NCBI RefSeq assembly: GCF_037893185.1
Contig: NZ_CP140772.1
Coordinates: 2,666,001-2,730,000, forward strand
Direction: 5' to 3'
DNA length: 64,000 bases
Source: Chitinophaga sp. 180180018-3
GTDB taxonomy: Bacteria; Bacteroidota; Bacteroidia; Chitinophagales; Chitinophagaceae
Below are positions 38,748 through 46,024 of this stretch, piece after piece. Both the position numbers and the translations under genes were made by a program. The notes under the pieces are model-generated. The model was given only the letters and a program-made list of their open reading frames with translations. It was not told the DNA's origin and ran no database searches. Every line of letters starts with the position of its first letter. The first letter of the stretch is position 1.

Positions 38748-41700
38748 ACAAAGGGAAATTTATACTGCTCCGTGATGCAGGCCGGACGTTATTCTTTTTA
38801 CTCTGCACTTTGTTGTTGGGGCAACACGCTTCGGCAACCTATTCCGGAACAATCGATAGTCTTGTACGGGAGCAGATGAAAGAAGGCAAAATACCAGGGC
38901 TTACATTGGTAATTATACAGGATGGCCGGGAAAGTATTTATACGTTCGGCTATGCAGATATGCGTACAAAAAAAAAAGTAGTACCTGCAACTCTTTTTGA
39001 GCTGGCCTCCTGCAGCAAGGCGTTTACCGCGCTGGCTATATTACGCCTTTCAAGAGAAGGGAAAATAAAGCTGCAGGATCCGGTTTCGGTTTATCTGCCC
39101 TGGTTGAAATTTTTTTACAAAGGAAAACCGGCGGTTGTAACTATTGCCCAATTGCTGCACCATACAAGCGGAATTCCCTGGTATACAATTTCAGATATTC
39201 CTCCCGGCAATGAGCCTGATGCATTGGAGAAAACTGTGCAGCAGTTTAATAATATCTCGCTTCAGGCAATACCCGGAGAGGCGTTTCACTATGCTACGGT
39301 TAATTATGATATTTTAGGTCTCATCATCGCCATCGTCAGCGGCGTATCTTATGAAACATATCTGACAAATCAGGTACTGTCACCATTGGGGCTGCATCAT
39401 ACCTTTGTGGGGCGCGACCAGGTATCTGGCGGATATTCAATAGCTCAGGGGCATAAAATTAGCTTTTTTAAAGCAAGAGCTTATCAACCGCCGTGGTTTA
39501 AAGGAAATAATCCTGCAGGATATATAGTCACGGATGGTCCGGATATGGTACGGTGGCTGAATTTGCAGATGGGGCTTATTCATACGGAACTGGATACCGA
39601 GATTGCGGTGTCACACCTTCGTGACGAAAGCGTACCACCTGGCAGCAATCTTTCTTATGCAGATGGATGGCTCGTTTCCCTGCGTGGCGATAGCATAATT
39701 TATCATGATGGAGTAAACCCCAACTTTACCTCTTATGTAGGTTTTATTACCAGGAAGAAATCCGGAGTGGTCGTTCTGGCTAACTCAAACAGTACCTTTA
39801 CCCGTGTATTGGGAAATCAGCTTTTATCTCTGCTGGATAAAGGCACAGTACCAACCGATATTTATCCGGAAGGGGATAATGATAAATCATTTGCAACGAT
39901 ATCAATCGCCTTGTTTTTCTATCTGTTAATTACTTTGCTATTTACCGGATATATTGTTAGCGGTATTGTCAGGAAGAAAAGAAAATACAAGGAGTGGCGC
40001 AGAAAAGAGAGCATATCGGTACTGTTGCTCTTTGCCGCTGTATTGCCGTGTTTGGCAGGTATTTATTTGATTCCTCAGGCTTATATGCATTTTTCCTGGC
40101 AGGCAATCAGAGTGTGGGGGCCTGATAGTCTGCAGGTAATGATGGTACTCTTGCTGTCATGTATAGGGTTTTCCTGCGGTAATGCAGTACTGAGTCTTTT
40201 ATTTCCTGATCCGGATAAGTATCTCAAAGTGATTCCTCAAACGCTGATCGTGAGCATCTTATCAGGAATAGCCAACATGGTATTGATACTGCTGATCTCT
40301 TCAGCAGCTGGAAATAGGGAGAATCTCCCCTTTATCCTTTTCTATTTTGCACTCTCCGTGATGATATATCTTACAGGAAGAAGTTATATACAGCGGACAC
40401 TCATTGGATTTACACGAAAACTGGTGCATGAGATACGGATTGATATGGTAGGAAAGATATTGTCATCTTCCTATGAGAAATTTGAGAAAATAGAAAATGG
40501 ACGCGTACTTGCTACTATCAACGGTGATATTTACGTGATAGGAAATATCGCCTATATGGCCATTTCGCTGGCTACAAGTATCATCACCGTGACCGGCGCG
40601 TTCCTTTATCTTTCAGTCATTGCTTTCTGGGCTACTATGGTTACTGCAGTACTGGTATGCCTGATTTCAACTGTATATTATTTCTTTAGCAAAAGTACTC
40701 GCCCTTTGTTCGAAGAGGCCAGGGATGCCGGTAATGTGCTAATGGATTTTATGACGGATCTTATTACCGGCTACAAAGAGATTAGCCTGAACAGAAGAAA
40801 GAAACTGGAATTCCGTGAAGATATCAGCGATTGCTCCGAAGGGCTTCGTGCAAAAATAATGAAGGCGGAAACCAATTTTATTTACGCATTCCTCGTAGGT
40901 GAATTGCTGTTGATCTTGTTATTAGGGACTTCCGCCTTTGCACTGCCTGTGTTATTTCCAGCCATTAAACTACCGGTCATCATGAGTTTTATTATGATAC
41001 TGTTATATCTTATTGGACCTATCAATGGTATTTTAAGATCTATACCGGAAATAATGCAATTCAAAATTGCCTGGGACAGAATAAAAGTATTCCTGGAAGA
41101 ACTACCCTCAGACTTGTCAATTGACGAACCAATGCTCCTTACTATCACAGGTAAGCCGGATAGCTTTCAGGCAGACGGAGTCCGATTCCTGTACGACACA
41201 GGAACCACGCCGTCTTTTAGTGTAGGCCCGGTGTCATTTGAACTGAACAAAGGTGAAATTCTATTTATTACAGGTGGCAACGGGAGTGGGAAAAGTACAT
41301 TGGCTAAAATGCTCACCGGACTTTATAAGCCATCAACCGGTGTTATCAGGATCAATAATCAGGTAGTCCCTGCTGTCGAGCTGGGAGAATATTTCTCCGT
41401 AGTCTTCTCACCGGTACATCTTTTCAAAAAGTTATATTCAGTAACGATAGATGGAAGAGAGAAGGAGATTTTTCGATATCTGGAAGAGTTGGATCTCAGT
41501 CATAAAGTAAGTATCCGTAACATGACATTTGATACACTTGACTTGTCGAATGGACAATTAAAAAGATTAGCGCTGCTGCAGTGTTATCTGGAAGATAAAC
41601 CCATTTATCTGTTTGATGAATGGGCCGCTGACCAGGACCCGGAATACCGGAAATTTTTCTATCGTACCCTGCTTCCAAAAATGAAATTACAGAATAAGAT

Positions 41701-41827
41701 TATTATCGCTATTACTCACGATGATCACTACTTCGATGTTGCTGATAAGATCCTGAAGCTAAATATGGGTAAAGTGGAGAGCCTCATGACGAAAGGTTTA
41801 ACTGACACACTTGCCCCTGCAAAATAG
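38744..41827 (+). CDS. S12 serine peptidase fused to cyclic-peptide ABC exporter (ZmaM-like)
   Basis: 1027 residues from ATG 38744, which overlaps the previous stop and gives a clean signal peptide (about residues 1-31). Residues about 35-370 are a periplasmic beta-lactamase-fold hydrolase: Ser89 and Lys92 (SCSK), Tyr183 (HYATVNY) and His321 (YHDG). Membrane helices follow, with an ABC permease region (about 385-780). The ATPase has Walker A GGNGSGKST (about 844-852), an LSNGQ signature and Walker B IYLFDEW. The transporter half resembles PvdE/SyrD-type peptide exporters. S12 peptidases of the ClbP/XcnG/ZmaM type remove N-acyl-D-Asn from NRPS prodrugs during export; the Ser-Lys-Tyr positions here (89/92/183) are close to ClbP (95/98/186). 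Likely role: export and possibly activation of the cluster product. Confidence 0.9.
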   Translation: MNKGKFILLRDAGRTLFFLLCTLLLGQHASATYSGTIDSLVREQMKEGKIPGLTLVIIQDGRESIYTFGYADMRTKKKVVPATLFELASCSKAFTALAILRLSREGKIKLQDPVSVYLPWLKFFYKGKPAVVTIAQLLHHTSGIPWYTISDIPPGNEPDALEKTVQQFNNISLQAIPGEAFHYATVNYDILGLIIAIVSGVSYETYLTNQVLSPLGLHHTFVGRDQVSGGYSIAQGHKISFFKARAYQPPWFKGNNPAGYIVTDGPDMVRWLNLQMGLIHTELDTEIAVSHLRDESVPPGSNLSYADGWLVSLRGDSIIYHDGVNPNFTSYVGFITRKKSGVVVLANSNSTFTRVLGNQLLSLLDKGTVPTDIYPEGDNDKSFATISIALFFYLLITLLFTGYIVSGIVRKKRKYKEWRRKESISVLLLFAAVLPCLAGIYLIPQAYMHFSWQAIRVWGPDSLQVMMVLLLSCIGFSCGNAVLSLLFPDPDKYLKVIPQTLIVSILSGIANMVLILLISSAAGNRENLPFILFYFALSVMIYLTGRSYIQRTLIGFTRKLVHEIRIDMVGKILSSSYEKFEKIENGRVLATINGDIYVIGNIAYMAISLATSIITVTGAFLYLSVIAFWATMVTAVLVCLISTVYYFFSKSTRPLFEEARDAGNVLMDFMTDLITGYKEISLNRRKKLEFREDISDCSEGLRAKIMKAETNFIYAFLVGELLLILLLGTSAFALPVLFPAIKLPVIMSFIMILLYLIGPINGILRSIPEIMQFKIAWDRIKVFLEELPSDLSIDEPMLLTITGKPDSFQADGVRFLYDTGTTPSFSVGPVSFELNKGEILFITGGNGSGKSTLAKMLTGLYKPSTGVIRINNQVVPAVELGEYFSVVFSPVHLFKKLYSVTIDGREKEIFRYLEELDLSHKVSIRNMTFDTLDLSNGQLKRLALLQCYLEDKPIYLFDEWAADQDPEYRKFFYRTLLPKMKLQNKIIIAITHDDHYFDVADKILKLNMGKVESLMTKGLTDTLAPAK

Positions 41828-41852
41828 TAATTAACAAATAAAATAAACATCT

Positions 41853-42227
41853 ATGGAAACATCGACTCTTGAAAGAACGGAGATCTTTCACACAGATTTT
41901 AATCTGGATAAGAAGGATAATCTCCATGATATCCCGGAAAACGCCGCTGTTTTTGGAATTTTTGCAATCGTAGACAATGAACCGGTAAACTGCCGGTACA
42001 TAGGATATACAAAAAATCTACGGCTGGAAATCCGGAATATGTTCGAAAATCCATCGTCCGAAGGCCTTAAACATTTCATGCAGGGCCCCTGGATTCAGTT
42101 ACTGATGTACGAGCTTAAACCAATTGCAACAGAAGAAGAAATACAGCAGCTACAGTCTGAGTGGGAAGGCCGTTATAAGCCGAATATTGATGCTGATGGC
42201 GAGTATCCTGGCTATTACGATTACTGA
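41853..42227 (+). CDS. Small GIY-YIG-like protein
   Basis: 124 residues. The segment AVFGIFAIVDNEP...CRYIGYTKNLRLEI resembles the GIY...YIG two-strand core of GIY-YIG nuclease folds, with GIF in place of GIY, and the following Arg helix is present. I do not see a convincing catalytic Glu block, so it may be a degenerate or non-nuclease version. It lies 25 nt after the exporter gene inside the operon, so a role in product biosynthesis, self-protection or regulation is possible, but none is shown. The acidic, aromatic C-terminus (DGEYPGYYDY) is unusual. Confidence 0.65.
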   Translation: METSTLERTEIFHTDFNLDKKDNLHDIPENAAVFGIFAIVDNEPVNCRYIGYTKNLRLEIRNMFENPSSEGLKHFMQGPWIQLLMYELKPIATEEEIQQLQSEWEGRYKPNIDADGEYPGYYDY

Positions 42228-42277
42228 TGGTCTCGTAAAAACAACAACCTATTGATTCACATAAATTTTATATCAGC

Positions 42278-42556
42278 ATGATACAACTTGGAAATGTCCG
42301 GGAAATTAATACAGTAAAGCAGCATCTGGACCAGCTGAAATCCGAAGGGGTAATTACGCAATGGGAATTGCCATATGAACAAATCCTTACGCGTCTTACG
42401 GCCGCCATATTTTTTGTTTCGCTGGCAGACCAGGACGACGAATCTGTGTGGAAAGAGATGGAGAAATATCCAATGTTTTCCTATCGTAAAAATGAAGAAA
42501 AGCAACTGTCACTACTGGACTGGAGTATGACCTTTAATAAAGGCTTTGAGCTTTGA
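42278..42556 (+). CDS. Small protein of unknown function
   Basis: 92 residues; I recognise no family. It looks soluble and mixed alpha/beta, with an amphipathic N-terminal helix (REINTVKQHLDQLKSEG) and no signal peptide or membrane segment. It lacks the Trp-rich signature of MbtH-like proteins, so it is not an A-domain activator of that type. Real-gene support is its place in a same-strand series with 50- and 24-nt gaps and codon use like its neighbours. It may act with the two small proteins beside it. Confidence 0.6.
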   Translation: MIQLGNVREINTVKQHLDQLKSEGVITQWELPYEQILTRLTAAIFFVSLADQDDESVWKEMEKYPMFSYRKNEEKQLSLLDWSMTFNKGFEL

Positions 42557-42580
42557 TCTGGTTATTAAAAGAATATACAA

Positions 42581-42919
42581 ATGAAAGATGAGTTAATTGA
42601 AATACTATCCGTTCCCGGACCGGTGGCCTGTATTCGGCCTGAAAAATCATGGCAGGCATTGCAACAATGTATTCATAGAAACTATGTACATCTTTTATTT
42701 GAAAAGTCCGGTACAGAATTGAGTATGCAGTTATTTCAGCCGGAATGCAGGCTGGAGACGCCCGATTCCGGGGTAGGCATGATACGGTTGGTTGGCATGC
42801 TGACTGTTAATTACCAACAGGTAAAATGTGTCGCTGACATCAATTCGGCCAGCTGTGAAGGCACGGGATATTTAACAATCGTCAGTCCGGACACCTATCA
42901 GCAAATGTTCTGCAAATAA
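42581..42919 (+). CDS. Small protein of unknown function
   Basis: 112 residues with no family recognised. Alternating hydrophobic stretches (YVHLLFEK, GMIRLVGMLTVNY, TGYLTIVSP) suggest a mostly beta protein. It has several Cys (CIRPEK, CIHRNY, CRLE, VKCV, ASCEG, MFCK), which is many for its size, but no clear metal-binding spacing. No signal peptide or membrane helix. It lies 24 nt after one small gene and 30 nt before the type II thioesterase, so it is part of the operon. Function unknown. Confidence 0.6.
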   Translation: MKDELIEILSVPGPVACIRPEKSWQALQQCIHRNYVHLLFEKSGTELSMQLFQPECRLETPDSGVGMIRLVGMLTVNYQQVKCVADINSASCEGTGYLTIVSPDTYQQMFCK

Positions 42920-42949
42920 TACTTCGATCGCCCTGTAAAAGACACACTA

Positions 42950-43663
42950 ATGAGTCAATTAAGATTGTTCTGCTTTCCTTATGCCGGCGGATCGGCAATG
43001 ATTTATCAGAAATGGAGCCGCTACCTGCTGCCGGATATATTACTCAGGCCTGTAGAGCTTGCGGGTAGGGGGAAAAGGATAAATGAAGAAATGTATGATA
43101 ACGTCCAGGTGGCTGCGGATGATGTATTTCATATAATCAAAGATGAGATCGTAATGGGGCCATATGCTTTTTTCGGACACAGTATGGGCGGTATGTTTGC
43201 CTATGAGGTGGCACAAAAAATACGGACAGAAGGTCTGCCAGGACCTTCTCACATTTTCTTCTCAGCCCGAAGACCACCACATCTTGGTAAAGACGAGGAA
43301 AAGAAATATCACCTGATGGAAACGGATGTTTTCAAAAGAGAGATCATTAACCTGGGAGGAACGCCGGCAGAATTCTTTGACCATCCCGAGCTGATGGAAC
43401 TTTATCTGCCATTGTTGAAAAACGATTTTAAACTCTCGGAAACGGATCTCTTTGATGGAACTATATATCCACTAGACTGCAGTATTACAGTTCTTTCGGG
43501 AAAGGAGGATGAGCTGACTGATGCTGATTGCGAAGCATGGGAAAGGCATACCAACCAGGAATGTACTATCCATTATTTTGAAGGGGGGCATTTTTTTATC
43601 AAAGATTATATAGAAGGTATTACCGGAATTATTAATAGTACACTTAGTGCCCATCGTCTATAA
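42950..43663 (+). CDS. Type II thioesterase
   Basis: 237 residues, typical for external NRPS/PKS editing thioesterases. FCFPYAGGSA at the N-terminus, the LAGRGKR loop, the nucleophile Ser78 in GHSMGGMFAYE, and a C-terminal GGHFF with the catalytic His are all present. These enzymes hydrolyse mis-primed or stalled chains from carrier proteins. No TE domain ends the visible assembly line, so it could in principle also release the product, though type II enzymes usually do not. It lies 30 nt after the small-protein genes. Confidence 0.92.
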   Translation: MSQLRLFCFPYAGGSAMIYQKWSRYLLPDILLRPVELAGRGKRINEEMYDNVQVAADDVFHIIKDEIVMGPYAFFGHSMGGMFAYEVAQKIRTEGLPGPSHIFFSARRPPHLGKDEEKKYHLMETDVFKREIINLGGTPAEFFDHPELMELYLPLLKNDFKLSETDLFDGTIYPLDCSITVLSGKEDELTDADCEAWERHTNQECTIHYFEGGHFFIKDYIEGITGIINSTLSAHRL

Positions 43664-43708
43664 CACTTGCCGATCAGAAAATATTCAATTATTTAACGGA
43701 GTTACGAC

Positions 43709-44887
43709 ATGAAAAATTTATTAAGTTTCAGCGACCTTCATCTGAATCCTGACTTCTTCTGTTTCTCGCACCTGAGATGGGATTTTGTTTTTCAGCGCCC
43801 GCAGCATTTAATGAATCGTTTCGCAGAAAACAGCCGGGTGTTTTTTATGGAGGAATATGTCATCGACGACACTACAGATCCGTTTATGGAACTGCGAACG
43901 CCAGCACCCAACTTATGTGTGGCTACGCCACATGTAAAACCCGGGATGACAGCTGACGAAATAGATAGTTGCCTTAAGTTATTCCTTGATCAGCTGATGC
44001 AAAAGTATATAGTCCGGGATTATGTCTCCTGGTATTATACTCCTATGGCACTTTCCTGGAGTAGTCATCTGCAACCTTCCGTCATGGTATATGATTGTAT
44101 GGATGAATTGTCGTTGTTTAAATTTGCCCCTGTTGAATTAACGCAAAGAGAAAAAACACTGATGTCTTTGGCGGATATTGTGTTTACCGGCGGAGAAAGC
44201 TTGTATCGCCTGAAGCGTAGCCAACATCCCAGGGTATATGCTTTCCCCAGCAGCATTGATCAGGAGCATTTTGCAAAAGCCCGTCAGCCATTACCGGAAC
44301 CTTTGGATCAGCAACCCATCCCTTATCCACGACTTGGGTTCTTTGGCGTATTAGATGAAAGGCTGGACATTCCTTTGCTAACGGAAATGGCTGCGTTAAG
44401 GCCATCATGGCACTTTGTACTTACAGGGCCTGTAGTTAAAATAGAGAAAGAATCGCTGCCTCAGGCGCCTAATATTCACTATACTGGTATGAAAACATAT
44501 AATGAATTGCCTGCGTATATCAGCAATTGGAACGTGGCCCTGATACTCTTTGCATTAAATGACTCGACACGTTTTATTAGCCCGACCAAGACGCCGGAAT
44601 ACCTGGCAGCAGGGAAGCCGGTAGTATCAACTCCCATTCATGATATTATCGCTACCTACGGAGAAAAAGGACTGGTACATATTGCCGGTGATACGGCCGG
44701 ATTTATCGCAGCCATTGAAGCCGCACTTTTGCAGGACAGGGATAAAAACTGGCTGAAACCAGTAGATGAATATCTGTCCGGAATTTCCTGGAATCAGACC
44801 TGGGCAGATATGGTACATCTTATATGTCAGATATTGATAGAAAAAAGTCCAGAGAATAAACCGGTAAATCTGAGTTCTTATGTATGA
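43709..44887 (+). CDS. GT4-like glycosyltransferase
   Basis: 392 residues. It starts with the SHLRWDFVFQRPQHLMNRF segment common to a branch of family 1/GT4 transferases, and has the C-terminal donor-binding region SPTKTPEYLAAGKPVVSTP with the E of the EX7E-type motif. GT-B fold, cytoplasmic, no signal peptide. The stop overlaps the UDP-galactopyranose mutase start by 8 nt. The donor might therefore be UDP-galactofuranose, but this is inference. It is 45 nt after the thioesterase gene on the same strand, so it may glycosylate the peptide-polyketide or belong to a surface-sugar block. Confidence 0.85.
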   Translation: MKNLLSFSDLHLNPDFFCFSHLRWDFVFQRPQHLMNRFAENSRVFFMEEYVIDDTTDPFMELRTPAPNLCVATPHVKPGMTADEIDSCLKLFLDQLMQKYIVRDYVSWYYTPMALSWSSHLQPSVMVYDCMDELSLFKFAPVELTQREKTLMSLADIVFTGGESLYRLKRSQHPRVYAFPSSIDQEHFAKARQPLPEPLDQQPIPYPRLGFFGVLDERLDIPLLTEMAALRPSWHFVLTGPVVKIEKESLPQAPNIHYTGMKTYNELPAYISNWNVALILFALNDSTRFISPTKTPEYLAAGKPVVSTPIHDIIATYGEKGLVHIAGDTAGFIAAIEAALLQDRDKNWLKPVDEYLSGISWNQTWADMVHLICQILIEKSPENKPVNLSSYV

Positions 44888-45998
44888 TTATGCAATTATA
44901 GGCGCCGGATTCGCGGGCAGTGTACTGGCGGAGCGATTGGCATCAGACGCAACTAAGAAGGTGTTGCTGGTAGATAAACGAAATCATATTGCGGGCAATG
45001 CCTACGATTATTATAATGAGAATGGCATCCTCGTTCATAAATATGGCCCGCATATTTTTCATACCAACTCTCCGGATGTATATGAGTATTTATCCAGGTA
45101 TACACAATGGCGTCCGTATGAACATCGGGTATTGTCTTGTGTAAATGGTAGCTTGTATCCTTTTCCCATCAATCTTGATACAGTCAATAAGCTGTATAAT
45201 AAAAACTATACTTCTGAAGAACTGGCAACCTATTTTGAGAACGTAGCAGAATCTGTAGAAACGTTGAGAACGTCCGAAGATATTATTGTAAGCCAGATTG
45301 GCAGGGATCTTTACGAAAAATTTTTCTGCGGATATACCCGTAAGCAATGGGATACTGACCCTTCCGACCTCAGTGCAGCAGTTACTTCCCGTATTCCGGT
45401 ACGCACAGACAGGGATGACAGATACTTTAATGATATTTATCAGGTAATGCCACTTCATGGTTATACCAGGATGTTTGAAAATATGCTGAACCACCCCAAT
45501 ATTCACGTTTTGCTAAACACAGACTATCAGGATCTAAAGAAACTGGTGGTGTATAAAGAACTTATTTTTACCGGACCGATAGATGAATATTTCGATTACT
45601 GCTATGGTAAACTGCCTTACCGTTCCCTTCAGTTTAAACATGAAACGCTGGATCAGGAGTGGTTGCAACAGGTAGCTGTAGTTAACTATCCAAATGATAA
45701 TTTATATACCCGTATTACAGAATATAAACATCTTACAGGACAACAGCATCCCCGGACCAGTGTTACGTACGAGTTTCCATGTTGGGATGGAGATCCATTT
45801 TATCCGGTTCCCCGGGCTGAAAATCAGGAGCTGTATAAAAGATATGCAGCTTTAGCAAAAGAAACCCCTGGCGTTCACTTTGTTGGCAGGCTGGGAACTT
45901 ATCGTTATTACAATATGGATCAGGTGGTAGCACAGGCCCTTACGCTTTACAGTAAACTCGCCGCTAAAAGCTCCCTGAAAGAGGCTATTATTCCATAA
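44880..45998 (+). CDS. glf: UDP-galactopyranose mutase
   Basis: 372 residues, the usual length. An N-terminal FAD-binding motif GAGFAGSVLAERLA, RNHIAGNAYDY, and the HKYGPHIFHT active-site segment identify the family, as do FPIN and GYTRKQW further on. It interconverts UDP-galactopyranose and UDP-galactofuranose. The start ATG lies inside the end of the upstream glycosyltransferase gene, so the two are translationally coupled, and the next glycan-type gene follows after 26 nt. Confidence 0.95.
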   Translation: MYDYAIIGAGFAGSVLAERLASDATKKVLLVDKRNHIAGNAYDYYNENGILVHKYGPHIFHTNSPDVYEYLSRYTQWRPYEHRVLSCVNGSLYPFPINLDTVNKLYNKNYTSEELATYFENVAESVETLRTSEDIIVSQIGRDLYEKFFCGYTRKQWDTDPSDLSAAVTSRIPVRTDRDDRYFNDIYQVMPLHGYTRMFENMLNHPNIHVLLNTDYQDLKKLVVYKELIFTGPIDEYFDYCYGKLPYRSLQFKHETLDQEWLQQVAVVNYPNDNLYTRITEYKHLTGQQHPRTSVTYEFPCWDGDPFYPVPRAENQELYKRYAALAKETPGVHFVGRLGTYRYYNMDQVVAQALTLYSKLAAKSSLKEAIIP

Positions 45999-46024
45999 CA
46001 ACCAGAAAAATCAGATATCTCCAC

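Noticed and set aside
38744..39870. Beta-lactamase resistance gene
   Set aside because: The SxxK/Tyr hydrolase is fused to an ABC exporter and sits in an NRPS operon, which fits an S12 peptidase of the ClbP/ZmaM type better than an antibiotic-degrading enzyme.
42278..42556. Possible MbtH-like protein
   Set aside because: The size is near, but the Trp/Pro-rich MbtH signature is absent.
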